Under the pieces are notes generated by a model. The model was not told where the DNA came from, did no database searches, and was given only the letters and a program-made list of their open reading frames with translations. DNA of 64,000 nucleotides. Origin: Yoonia sediminilitoris (GTDB lineage Bacteria; Pseudomonadota; Alphaproteobacteria; Rhodobacterales; Rhodobacteraceae). The stretch is taken from NCBI RefSeq assembly GCF_003058085.1, contig NZ_QBUD01000002.1, forward strand, positions 620,001 through 684,000, in the 5' to 3' direction. Positions 16,346-25,478 of the stretch are shown one piece after another; the first letter of the stretch is position 1; each line of letters opens with the position of its first letter. Position numbers and translations under genes: made by a program.

Positions 16346-19300
16346 TTATCCTATGCCGTCGGAACCGGGCAACGGTGTGAAATCCAGACCCACAATCAGT
16401 GGATCATGATCTGACGATGCAAAGATGCCATCATTATAGAACCGCTCGTCCTTGAACGATGTGTCATAGTTGATCAGGTCCGGTTCATCAGCATTGATGT
16501 GCCATTCTGTCGCCCCGGTCACAAAAGCGGCCAGTCCATCATCGGCAAGGCCCTGATCCAACGTCCCGCGCTGCCCGTCAAACACAAAGCTATAGGCTTC
16601 GTCCTGACCGATAAATGTGTCGATCAGGTCAACCAATCCGGCATCATCGTCAAGATGTTGCACGGGGTCCTCTTCGGCATAGGCGTTCAGATCGCCAAGC
16701 AGCAGATAGTTGGTCACGCCGGTTCCGTTGTAGTCATTCGCGATCCAGTCGCCCAATTCGACCGCTGCATCCAAGCGCACCTGATTCCAGAAGCCTTGCC
16801 CATCGCCTTGGTCAAAGTTGGGATCAGCACGCAACGCATCCACATCTGCCTGTGTAAAGCCGGTGGCAGTACCGCTATCCAATGCCGTTTGCGCATCATC
16901 GGCGAGCGCTTCAAGCCCGCTTGACCCCTTTGATTTGAAGTGTGAGGACACGACGGTAAACTGTTCGCCCGTTGCGAGGTCTTCAAAGGTTGCCGCGACC
17001 GATGGCCTGTTACGCTGGAAATCCCCGAAACCCGGATCAATCACACTGGCCAGATCATAGGTGGTTTGGGCGGATGCCTCGTCAAACACCAGCGCCTCTG
17101 TATAGACCAGCCGCACCGCGTTTTCGTCATAGATGATCGCTGTTGAAATCGCATCGGTGCCCACAAATCCGGTGCCTGTGTCAGGTGCTGCAAAGGCATA
17201 GGATGCGCCTGACCCCGTAACAGCAGCTTCGGCGTTCAACGCGTCAACCAGCGTGTCCACGGCTGATCCTGCGCCAAACCCGTTGTTTTCGATCTCTTGG
17301 AGGGCAAAGACTTCCGCCCCTGTTCCTGTGATAGCAGCCACCAGTTTTTCGGTCTGGCGCACCAGCTCCGCATCATTATCAGCACCGCGCGGGTTAAGAT
17401 CACCGTTTGGCCCCGTACCGGCGCCTGAGACATCAATCGTCGTGAAGTAGTTCAACACGTTGACACTGGCGACCTGCAAGCTGCCGCCTACATCATCGGG
17501 CGTATCCTGACGGGCACCACCGTTTGTGCTTTCGTCGATATCGAGTGTCTCGGTCACGACCAACTGGTAGTCACCAAAGGCATAGGTCATGACGCCGGTC
17601 ACACTGTCATTGATTTCAGCGCCCAGACGGATGGTCGTTCCGCCGTCACCGAAATCATCATCCACATCAAGGAAGCCGTTGCCGTTGTCACCCGTTCCAC
17701 CGGACACAAATTCGAATTGGTCAGGGTTCTGGCTGCTCTCGCCATCATCAAGGATCAGGCTGTTGTTTTCATTCTGCTCTTGCAGGGCCGCAATTTCGGC
17801 TGCCTCGGTTTGTGCATCAAACAACTGGGTCGGTTGCGTCTGTACCCCGGCACTGATCACCAACTGCCCAAAGCGGTCAAAGTTAAAGTTGGTAATCACA
17901 GTCAGCGGGTCGGGTGTGCCGCTGGTCACCGTGACCAACATACCCTCCACCGCTTCGTAGTCTGGCATTGTATCCGGCCCAAGCAGGATGCTGGCAGCTG
18001 TCGGGGTTGCCGCAAGCGTGGTTGTGACGACTTCGCTGCTGACGTTGGTCAACTGGGTTTGATCGAACCGTTCCTGCACATCTGCGGTCAGGCTGACGAG
18101 GTTACCAACCGCCACTGTGGGCACGGTGCTGGTAAAGACAAAAATCCCCTCGGACGTGGCTGCGTCACCATCAGCGTCGCTGTCTTCTTCCTGTATGAAG
18201 TAGCCGTTTGACACGATATGCGTGACGACCGCTTCAACGCGCACTGTCTGCCCATCCAAGGCAGAGGCCGCACCCGCCCCCTGAATCGCACTGATCAGCT
18301 GGTCGGTTGCAGGCGGGTCGACGATTACATCGTCATTGGCCTCGCCGGGTGTTGCATCCGCTGGAGCCAGCCACGTGCCATCATCGTCGCGCTGCAATGA
18401 AAAGCCGATAGGCGTAGAGCCCGTTTCGGCAACACCAATATCGGTTGATGTTTGCCCTGCCGCCGGACCATCCGCTGCGGTCAACGTGCCCTCGTAGCTG
18501 AGGAATTCAATCACTGTGTCGCCATTGACCAGCGCAAGCCCATCAGGCGCTCCATTCTGAAGCCCATTGGTGGGCAGGTTGATGACGTAATAATCATAGG
18601 TGCCATCGGTCGTCTGATCGCCAGCGCCAACCTGTTCAGTCCGGTAAACCGCTCCGTTGTTGCCATTATAGGCCACAACCGACAATCCGCTGACATCTGC
18701 CCCGGCATTCACGCGCACTTCGATGAACTCGCCGACGTCACTACCTGCATTATCATAATGGAATTCATTGATGCGGGCGTTCAGATCAAGCGGCCCGGCT
18801 GCATTCGCAGCCCCCGCTGTATTGGCTGCGGCCTCTGCCCAGCTTCCGTCATCATTGCGCTGAAGGCTGTCGCCAATCGCGGTGCTTCCCGGTTCACTGA
18901 CGCCGATGTCAATCGACGTCTGCCCTGCCGCCGGACCATCCGTTGCGGTCAAGGTGCCCTCATAGCTGAGGAACTCAAGCACGGTGCCCCCGTCAACAAG
19001 CGCCAGCCCATCGGGGGAGCCGTTCTGGATGCCGTTCGATGGCAGGTTGAAAACGTAATAGTCAAAAGTGCCATCTGTCGTCAGGGTGGCGTCTGCAACA
19101 GCTGCCGTCCGGTACAGGCTGCCGTTACTGCCGTTATAGAAAGCAAGGCTGAGCGCGGATGCATCAGCACCCGCATTGACGCGCAGCTCGACGAATTCAC
19201 CTGTGTCACTGCCTGCGTTGTCGTAATGCAGTTCGTTGATCCGGGCGTTCAGGGCGACCGGCACTGGCACATTCTCGGCGCCGGCTGTGTTTTCTGCGGG

Positions 19301-20728
19301 GTCGTCCCAGCTTCCGTCCTCATTGCGCTGAAGCGAGAAGCCAACAGGCGTTGACCCCGGCTCGCTGACACCGATGTCGGTTGAAGTGACGCCATCGGCG
19401 CTGCCGCCCACGGCAGTGAAAGCACCTTCATAGCTGAGGAATTCAATCAATGTGCCCGCGTTTGACAGGGCGATCCCGTCAGGAGAGCCGTTTTGCAGGC
19501 CGTTGGATGGCAGCGCCAGAACGTAATAGTCAAAATCGGCATCGCTGGTTCTGACGCCATCGCCGACATTCAGCGGTGTGCCGTAGGGCGCCCCGCCATT
19601 GCCGTTGTAACGCTCTATCGTCAGGGCGCTGACATCGTCGCCTGCATTGACGCGCACTTCGATGAATTCGCCGGTGTCGCCGCCTTCGTTGTCATAGTGG
19701 AATTCGTTGATACGCGCCGTGATTTCCGACACATCAGCGACAGTCACGACAATGGATTCAGACGTTACAGCCCCCTGTTCGTCCTCCACATTGATCGTGA
19801 TATCATAGTTGTTGTCGGCGTCCGCGTCTGCGGCCGCTTCAAAATCCGGTGCGGTGATAAAGCTCAGCGCGCCGGTAAGCGCATCAATCTGGAAAAGGGC
19901 GGCATCAACCCCGCCAAGGCTGAAGGTCAGATCGTCACTGTCCACATCGGTCGCACTGATCCCGGCTGGAACGGCCGTGGTGTTTTCGTCGACAGTCACG
20001 TCATTTGCCGTCAGTTCCGGCGCGTCGTTTGTGCCTGCGATGGTCACTGTGACCGTGGCAACATCCGTGCCGCCTTTGCCGTCATCAACGGTATAGCTGA
20101 ACGTATCGGTGGCCGTGTCGCCGACATTCAGGCCGTCAAACAGTGTGCCCGGATCATAACTGATCTGACCGTCAATGAAGGTGACAGTCGCACCCGATGC
20201 ACTGGTTGCGTCAACCGCAGTGATCGCCAGCGTGTCCCCGTCAAATTCGCGGTCATTGGCAAGCAAATCCGCCGCCGCGATTGCCTGGATGCCATTTTCG
20301 TCCGTTTCGACCGCATCATCGCCAGCAAGGGCGGCATTGTTGGTGCCATCCAGATAGAAGGTGTAGTCATCGGCGGCGAAATAAAGCGCCTCAACACTAT
20401 GAAGCCGGTCGCGGCCCGCATCTGACACCTCACCAATAGAGGTTACAGTCGTTGGGCCCCAACGCCCACGCCCCACATGCACATCATAGTCAGCAATCCC
20501 GCCTTCGTAGCGGGCGATATCGAAACCGAAGCCACCAAAAATATGGTCGTTCCCGGCCCCGCCCGTGATCTTGTCATCCCCGAACCCTGCAAAGATCCGG
20601 TCATTGCCAGCACCGGTTGAAATGTCGTCATTACCGAAGAAACTGAATATGTAATCGCTGCGATCGGACCCTGTCAGGATGTCATCCCCGAATGAACCGA
20701 ACACGAAATTTTTGCGTTGAAATGTCAT
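16346..20728 (-). CDS. ExeM/NucH-type extracellular nuclease with RTX, cadherin-like and three lamin-tail domains
   Basis: A 1460-residue secreted protein. Residues about 9-70 hold RTX calcium-binding nonapeptides (SFGDDILTG, GAGNDRIFAG, GAGNDHIFGG). Two cadherin/VCBS-like domains follow (about 130-335). Three tandem lamin-tail domains, each starting ARINE(F/L)HYDN, begin near 338, 491 and 646. An OB-like ExeM domain (about 790-930) and a C-terminal endonuclease/exonuclease/phosphatase domain (about 1090-1455) complete it, with LQEIENN, SSHFKSKGS, LLGDLNAY and SSDHDP motifs. It should degrade extracellular DNA. RTX repeats normally sit near the C-terminal type I secretion signal; here they are at the N-terminus. 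No secretion genes are adjacent. The acidic composition suits a secreted marine protein. Confidence 0.9.
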   Translation of the reverse strand: MTFQRKNFVFGSFGDDILTGSDRSDYIFSFFGNDDISTGAGNDRIFAGFGDDKITGGAGNDHIFGGFGFDIARYEGGIADYDVHVGRGRWGPTTVTSIGEVSDAGRDRLHSVEALYFAADDYTFYLDGTNNAALAGDDAVETDENGIQAIAAADLLANDREFDGDTLAITAVDATSASGATVTFIDGQISYDPGTLFDGLNVGDTATDTFSYTVDDGKGGTDVATVTVTIAGTNDAPELTANDVTVDENTTAVPAGISATDVDSDDLTFSLGGVDAALFQIDALTGALSFITAPDFEAAADADADNNYDITINVEDEQGAVTSESIVVTVADVSEITARINEFHYDNEGGDTGEFIEVRVNAGDDVSALTIERYNGNGGAPYGTPLNVGDGVRTSDADFDYYVLALPSNGLQNGSPDGIALSNAGTLIEFLSYEGAFTAVGGSADGVTSTDIGVSEPGSTPVGFSLQRNEDGSWDDPAENTAGAENVPVPVALNARINELHYDNAGSDTGEFVELRVNAGADASALSLAFYNGSNGSLYRTAAVADATLTTDGTFDYYVFNLPSNGIQNGSPDGLALVDGGTVLEFLSYEGTLTATDGPAAGQTSIDIGVSEPGSTAIGDSLQRNDDGSWAEAAANTAGAANAAGPLDLNARINEFHYDNAGSDVGEFIEVRVNAGADVSGLSVVAYNGNNGAVYRTEQVGAGDQTTDGTYDYYVINLPTNGLQNGAPDGLALVNGDTVIEFLSYEGTLTAADGPAAGQTSTDIGVAETGSTPIGFSLQRDDDGTWLAPADATPGEANDDVIVDPPATDQLISAIQGAGAASALDGQTVRVEAVVTHIVSNGYFIQEEDSDADGDAATSEGIFVFTSTVPTVAVGNLVSLTADVQERFDQTQLTNVSSEVVTTTLAATPTAASILLGPDTMPDYEAVEGMLVTVTSGTPDPLTVITNFNFDRFGQLVISAGVQTQPTQLFDAQTEAAEIAALQEQNENNSLILDDGESSQNPDQFEFVSGGTGDNGNGFLDVDDDFGDGGTTIRLGAEINDSVTGVMTYAFGDYQLVVTETLDIDESTNGGARQDTPDDVGGSLQVASVNVLNYFTTIDVSGAGTGPNGDLNPRGADNDAELVRQTEKLVAAITGTGAEVFALQEIENNGFGAGSAVDTLVDALNAEAAVTGSGASYAFAAPDTGTGFVGTDAISTAIIYDENAVRLVYTEALVFDEASAQTTYDLASVIDPGFGDFQRNRPSVAATFEDLATGEQFTVVSSHFKSKGSSGLEALADDAQTALDSGTATGFTQADVDALRADPNFDQGDGQGFWNQVRLDAAVELGDWIANDYNGTGVTNYLLLGDLNAYAEEDPVQHLDDDAGLVDLIDTFIGQDEAYSFVFDGQRGTLDQGLADDGLAAFVTGATEWHINADEPDLINYDTSFKDERFYNDGIFASSDHDPLIVGLDFTPLPGSDGIG
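18310..19716 (-). repeat. Three tandem ~470-base repeats encoding lamin-tail domains
   Basis: Within the nuclease gene the sequence encoding ARINE..HYDN recurs at about 19702-19718, 19230-19250 and 18762-18784, a period of about 470 bases (156-157 codons). The copies stay similar at the DNA level, for example in the stretches encoding NGLQNGSPDG and EFLSYEG. They look like recent in-frame duplications and are prone to copy-number change. Confidence 0.8.
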
Positions 20729-20897
20729 TAATAATCCCCACCAATTGAACTTTTTGTATTAATTGAACCTAAACTGTAACAGCATTGTCTCAGACGACGC
20801 ACCTGTTAATCAATTATTAAGTTTGCATTGAGCGGCGCTTGGCTAGCCTGACGTCGCGGCAGCGCTGAGGTGCAAAGAAGTAAGGCAACAAATAATC

Positions 20898-21815
20898 ATG
20901 CATCCTGCCGCGCAAACTGCTGCAATCGCCCCGTCGTTTTTTGAAGGCTTCGAAGAACGGTTTTTTGATGGACCTGATGGACCAGTATTCTATCGGATCG
21001 GCGGCAGAGGTGCGCCTTTGGTCCTGCTGCATGGGTACCCGCAGACGTCGGCGATGTGGCATGCGGTCGCCGCTGATCTGGCCCGCGACTATTGCGTGAT
21101 CTGCCCCGATTTGCGGGGCTACGGGCGGTCGGTCAAGCCCGCCACCGACGCGCAGCACAGCCCCTATTCCAAACGCGCCATGGGCAGTGATGTCATCGCC
21201 CTGATGGATCATCTAGGGCATGACAGGGTCCTGTTGGGGTCTCATGATCGCGGATCACGGGTGGCGCACCGGCTGGCGGCTGACCACCCCCACCGCGTGC
21301 GCGCCATTGCCACACTGGACATTGCCCCGACCCGCGAAATGTATCGCGACGCCCGCAGCGGTTTTGCCCATACCTATTGGCACTGGTACTGGTTGACCCT
21401 GCCGCAGCCCTTTCCTGAAACGCTGATCGGCGCTGATCCGGATTTTTTCTGGCTTGGCAAATGCGGCGCGGGGTCGGCAGGACTGACACCCTTTGTCCAG
21501 CAGGCCTTGCATGAATATCTGACCTGCTTTGCCGATCCGGCTGCAATCCACGGTGCATGCGAAGACTACCGCGCCGCGGCCACAATCGATATCGCCCATG
21601 ACGATGCCGACCCTGGCAAGCTGCAAATGCCACTGCTTGCGCTTTGGGGAAAATCCGGCGCGATCGAGGCCCACTTTGATTGCCTCGCGTTGTGGAAAGA
21701 AAGGGCAGACGACGTACAAGGACAAGCCATTCCTGGCGGCCATTATCTGGCCGAGCAATCCCCCACAGAGGTCATTGCCGCATGGCGCCCCTTCTTTGGC
21801 GCCGCCCCAACGTGA
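20898..21815 (+). CDS. Alpha/beta hydrolase, haloacetate dehalogenase-like
   Basis: A 305-residue alpha/beta hydrolase. HGYPQT near residue 45 forms the oxyanion region, Asp117 in SHDRGSRVAHR is the probable nucleophile, and the C-terminal GGHYLAEQ supplies the catalytic His. HTYWHWYWL and CEDYRAAATID match the cap region of fluoroacetate/haloacetate dehalogenases, where His, Trp and Tyr bind the halide. The usual GHDRG reads SHDRG here. An epoxide hydrolase-like activity is the main alternative. It stands alone, divergent from the nuclease gene and upstream of the urea operon. The 169-base gap upstream is AT-rich, with no clear promoter. Confidence 0.8.
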   Translation: MHPAAQTAAIAPSFFEGFEERFFDGPDGPVFYRIGGRGAPLVLLHGYPQTSAMWHAVAADLARDYCVICPDLRGYGRSVKPATDAQHSPYSKRAMGSDVIALMDHLGHDRVLLGSHDRGSRVAHRLAADHPHRVRAIATLDIAPTREMYRDARSGFAHTYWHWYWLTLPQPFPETLIGADPDFFWLGKCGAGSAGLTPFVQQALHEYLTCFADPAAIHGACEDYRAAATIDIAHDDADPGKLQMPLLALWGKSGAIEAHFDCLALWKERADDVQGQAIPGGHYLAEQSPTEVIAAWRPFFGAAPT

Positions 21816-22100
21816 AAACACACTGCGCTCAAAAATTAGCCATTCGCACGATTTAGCGGCGAATAATCCCGCATAGCGACCGGAGTCACGCATATCCGCG
21901 TGGTCAAATCGGGACTCTGCACCCCGTCGCCAATACCCATTGTGCGTCTGTTACGGACAAATCAAATGCCGCGCAGCGGGCTTTCCTGGCAGAAACCTCC
22001 CGCCGCGCGACGACAACATCACTGTTGCGGGGCTGCGCGTATCACGCGCACCTGCCCAAATAAAGGGCAACGCGACACCGACACGGGGATAATCGTTTCG

Positions 22101-23387
22101 ATGACCAAAAAATCATTTTCCGCTGCCATCGGCGCTGCACTGTTGGCCAGCACCTCCATGGTTGCCGCACAGGACTGCGCAGACCCGATCAAGGTCGGCG
22201 TACTTCACTCACTTTCGGGATCAATGGCGATTTCCGAGACAACTTTGAAAGACGCTATGCTGATGCTGGTCGAACAGCAGAACGCGGCGGGCGGCCTGCT
22301 GGGCTGCGAAATCGAGGCCGTCGTCGTTGACCCTGCCTCTGACTGGCCGCTTTTTGCCGAAAAGGCCCGCGAATTGCTGACTGTGTCAGAAGTCGACGTG
22401 ATCTTTGGCAACTGGACATCTGTTTCGCGCAAATCCGTGCTGCCCGTGATCGAAGAGCTCAACGGCCTGCTGTTCTATCCTGTGCAGTATGAAGGTGAAG
22501 AAAGCTCCAAAAACGTGTTCTACACCGGTGCGGCGCCGAACCAGCAGGCGATCCCGGCGACCGACTATTTCCTCGAAGAGCTTGGCGTCGAGAAATTCGC
22601 GCTGCTGGGCACTGACTATGTCTACCCGCGTACCACCAACAACATACTTGAATCCTACCTCAAGGATAAGGGCATCGCCGAGGAAGATATCTTTGTAAAC
22701 TACACCCCGTTCGGTCATTCCGACTGGGCAACCATCGTGGCCGACGTCGTGGCCCTTGGTGAAGACGGCAAGCAGGTCGGCGTGATTTCGACCATCAACG
22801 GTGACGCGAACATTGGCTTTTACAAGGAACTGGCCGCCGCCGGTGTCTCGGCTGACGATATTCCGGTCGTTGCATTCTCCGTGGGTGAGGAAGAACTCTC
22901 TGGTCTGGATACATCCAACCTTGTGGGCCACCTCGCTGCATGGAACTACTTCCAGTCCGCAGAATCCGAAGCGAACGAGGAATTCATCGCCGCATGGAAA
23001 GCCTTCGCCGGTGAAGACCGCGTAACCAACGATCCGATGGAGGCCCACTATATCGGCTTCAATATGTGGGTGAACGCGGTCGAGGCAGCAGGCACCACTG
23101 ACGTTGATGCGGTGCGCTCAGCGATGTACGGGCAGGAATTCCCGAATCTGACAGGTGGCACAGCCGTGATGTTGCCAAACCACCATCTGGCCAAGCCTGT
23201 TCTGATCGGTGAAATTCAGGCTGACGGGCAGTTTGATATCATCAGCCAAACCAGCGAAGTCCCCGGCGATGCCTGGACCGACTTCCTGCCCGAGTCCGCC
23301 GTGCTGACGTCGGATTGGAAAGACCTTGGCTGCGGGATGTACAACACAGAAACAGAAACCTGCGTGCAGTTGACCTCTAACTACTAA
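22101..23387 (+). CDS. urtA: Urea ABC transporter substrate-binding protein
   Basis: A 428-residue periplasmic binding protein of the urea/short-chain amide family. Signal peptide residues 1-22 (FSAAIGAALLASTSMVAA, cleavage before QD), then the type I periplasmic fold with VGVLHSLSGSMAISE, FGNWTSVSRKSVLPV and LLFYPVQYEGEE, all hallmarks of UrtA. The ATG at 22101 was chosen because it gives a clean signal peptide; frames open further upstream have no such start. It is the first gene of urtABCDE. The 285 bases upstream should hold the nitrogen-regulated promoter, but I cannot point to a sure NtrC or sigma-54 site. Confidence 0.95.
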   Translation: MTKKSFSAAIGAALLASTSMVAAQDCADPIKVGVLHSLSGSMAISETTLKDAMLMLVEQQNAAGGLLGCEIEAVVVDPASDWPLFAEKARELLTVSEVDVIFGNWTSVSRKSVLPVIEELNGLLFYPVQYEGEESSKNVFYTGAAPNQQAIPATDYFLEELGVEKFALLGTDYVYPRTTNNILESYLKDKGIAEEDIFVNYTPFGHSDWATIVADVVALGEDGKQVGVISTINGDANIGFYKELAAAGVSADDIPVVAFSVGEEELSGLDTSNLVGHLAAWNYFQSAESEANEEFIAAWKAFAGEDRVTNDPMEAHYIGFNMWVNAVEAAGTTDVDAVRSAMYGQEFPNLTGGTAVMLPNHHLAKPVLIGEIQADGQFDIISQTSEVPGDAWTDFLPESAVLTSDWKDLGCGMYNTETETCVQLTSNY

Positions 23388-23453
23388 CCATTGCCGGGCG
23401 CGCTGGGCATCCAAGCGCGCCCGTCACTTTTCTGATATCCAGAAAGCCCCCTT

Positions 23454-25388
23454 ATGCATCGCCTGATCCTTGCCTTCGCTCTGCTTTTGGGCCTGACCCC
23501 GGCTGTCAGCGCACAAACGCTGCAAGACATCCTGCAAACCCACGCCGATGAGGTAGCCAAACCTGGCCGGCGCACCGTCGGTGTCGTGCTTGATGATCTG
23601 GCGGCCTCCGGCCTGCCTGGCGTGGCCGTATTCCTTGAAAAATGGCAGGACAAGTCGGTCTGGCAGCGCGACGATGGGCAATTCTTTATCGCAGCTGAAC
23701 AAGCCGACACACTGCAACTGACGGACATCGATAGCGGCGAGGAAACCAGCGCAGCAAAGGATACATTTACGCAGCTCAAGCCGAACGGGGGCGTACGCCG
23801 TGTCATCGCAACCGCGCTGGTGCAATTCCAATTGATGGACCCGGACGTTGAACGGCGCACCACGGCAGTCGCATCCATCGCGCGAAGGCCGGATGCATCC
23901 CAGTTGGGGCCACTGCTGGGCGCCATCGACGGTGAAACGGACGCCGCCCTCAAGGCCCGCAAGATTCAGCTTGCCAACTTCCTCTCGGCCAGCTTTGCAG
24001 AAAATACAGAGGACCGGATCGCAGCGATCAACAGCCTCTCGACCGACACCAGCGTCGAAGCACGCGCCGTCCTTAACCAGATACTCACCACATCCCCCGG
24101 TCTGGCCACGTCCTTGCCGACTGACCAAAACGTGGCCGGGGTCCTGACCCCGGGCGAAGACATGACGCGCGATGAAGCCTATAGGCTTCTCGTCGAGGCA
24201 GAGCTTGCCGCCCCCCGCACCCCGCCCGACGTCATCCGTGCTGCACTCGAAGCAAATGTCGTTGACGGGCGTGTCGGCAACATCCCAGTGGCACAGCTTG
24301 GCAGCACTGCAAATCGTGAACGCGCCTATGCGCAATTGGCGGCGGTAGGGACTGTCGCCCCTTTGGTCACCCAATCCGACCGGAATGCGGCGATCGACGA
24401 GTTTATTTTCTTTGAAACCTACGATGAAGAAGACAAAGCCATCACACAGGCCGCCGCAGCAGCACTTGGTGCGGTTGAAAACCGGGTTGCGGCCGGACAG
24501 ACGATTGATCTCGCACTTGACGCGCTTTCCCTTGCCTCAATCTACTTTCTGGCAGCCATCGGGCTGGCGATTACCTTCGGGGTGATGCGGGTCATCAATA
24601 TGGCGCACGGTGAATTCATCATGATGGGGGCCTACACCGGCTATGTGGTCCAGCTGTTCGTACCCAGCTATACAGCTTCGATCATCATCGCCCTGCCGCT
24701 CGCTTTCGCTGTGACCTTCGGGGCCGGTGTCGTGATGGAAAGGCTGGTGATCCGCCACCTCTACCACCGGCCGCTGGAAACACTGCTGGCCACCTTCGGC
24801 ATTTCCATCGCCCTGCAACAGCTGGCAAAGAATATATTCGGCACACAGGCGCGGCCGCTCACATCGCCTGAATGGCTGGATGGCGCACTGGTCTTCAGTG
24901 ACGTCGTGCAAATCAGCTATATCCGGATCGCCATTTTCGTCCTCGCGCTGATCTTTCTGGGGCTGATCCTCTATGTGCTTAAACGCACCCGGCTCGGGCT
25001 CGAAGTGCGGGCGGTCACGCAAAACCCCGGCATGGCCGCATCTATGGGAATCAACCCCGACCGGATCAACATGCTGACCTTTGGACTTGGGTCCGGGATT
25101 GCCGGGATTGCAGGGGTCGCCATCGGACTCTACGCCAAGGTCACATCCGAAATGGGGGCGGATTACATCGTACAAAGCTTCATGACGGTTGTGGTCGGCG
25201 GCGTTGGTAATGTCTGGGGCACGCTGGCCGGGGCCTCGCTGATCGGCTTCCTGCAAAAGGGGATCGAATGGCTCAACCCCTCCAACACATTGGCAGCCCA
25301 GACCTACATGATCCTGTTCATCATCCTCTTCATCCAATTCCGGCCCAAGGGCATCGTCGCCCTCAAAGGCCGGGCGGCAGCGGACTAA
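23454..25388 (+). CDS. urtB: Urea ABC transporter permease UrtB, long form
   Basis: A 644-residue inner-membrane permease. It starts with a signal peptide (LILAFALLLGLTPAVSAQ) and about 325 periplasmic residues, then the LivH-like permease from about 350 to the end with IYFLAAIGLAITFGVMRV, NMAHGEFIMMGAY and GGVGNVWGTLAGA motifs. The long extracytoplasmic N-terminal part is common in UrtB of proteobacteria. It lies 66 bases after urtA. Confidence 0.95.
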   Translation: MHRLILAFALLLGLTPAVSAQTLQDILQTHADEVAKPGRRTVGVVLDDLAASGLPGVAVFLEKWQDKSVWQRDDGQFFIAAEQADTLQLTDIDSGEETSAAKDTFTQLKPNGGVRRVIATALVQFQLMDPDVERRTTAVASIARRPDASQLGPLLGAIDGETDAALKARKIQLANFLSASFAENTEDRIAAINSLSTDTSVEARAVLNQILTTSPGLATSLPTDQNVAGVLTPGEDMTRDEAYRLLVEAELAAPRTPPDVIRAALEANVVDGRVGNIPVAQLGSTANRERAYAQLAAVGTVAPLVTQSDRNAAIDEFIFFETYDEEDKAITQAAAAALGAVENRVAAGQTIDLALDALSLASIYFLAAIGLAITFGVMRVINMAHGEFIMMGAYTGYVVQLFVPSYTASIIIALPLAFAVTFGAGVVMERLVIRHLYHRPLETLLATFGISIALQQLAKNIFGTQARPLTSPEWLDGALVFSDVVQISYIRIAIFVLALIFLGLILYVLKRTRLGLEVRAVTQNPGMAASMGINPDRINMLTFGLGSGIAGIAGVAIGLYAKVTSEMGADYIVQSFMTVVVGGVGNVWGTLAGASLIGFLQKGIEWLNPSNTLAAQTYMILFIILFIQFRPKGIVALKGRAAAD

Positions 25389-25400
25389 AGGCAATGACAA

Positions 25401-25460
25401 TTCTTATGGCCAAAAATATCCTGGGGAGGTCTGGAGGGGTGAAACCCCTCCAGCGGGGCG
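25401..25460. repeat. Dispersed intergenic repeat, copy 1 (variant)
   Basis: Begins TTCTTATGGCCAAAAATATC, CTGGGG, as in the copies at 47.4 and 58.4 kb, then carries its own hairpin GGAGGGG-TGAAA-CCCCTCC (25433-25451) in place of the CCGGGGGC hairpin of the others. It fills most of the urtB-urtC gap, inside the operon. It could stabilise or attenuate the downstream message. Confidence 0.65.
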
Positions 25461-25478
25461 ACACCGTAGGTGGCGCAA

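Noticed and set aside
18310..19716. CRISPR-like periodic repeat
   Set aside because: The period is about 470 bases and in frame with lamin-tail domains, not short repeats with unique spacers.
17717..20425. Long plus-strand open frames opposite the nuclease gene (for example 18452-19354 and 19493-20425)
   Set aside because: They are antisense to a gene with clear domains and repeats, and their products show no family features; low stop density comes from the GC-biased codons of the true gene.
24537..25400. 287-codon minus-strand frame opposite urtB
   Set aside because: Antisense to the permease domain; His/Asp-rich composition typical of shadow frames.
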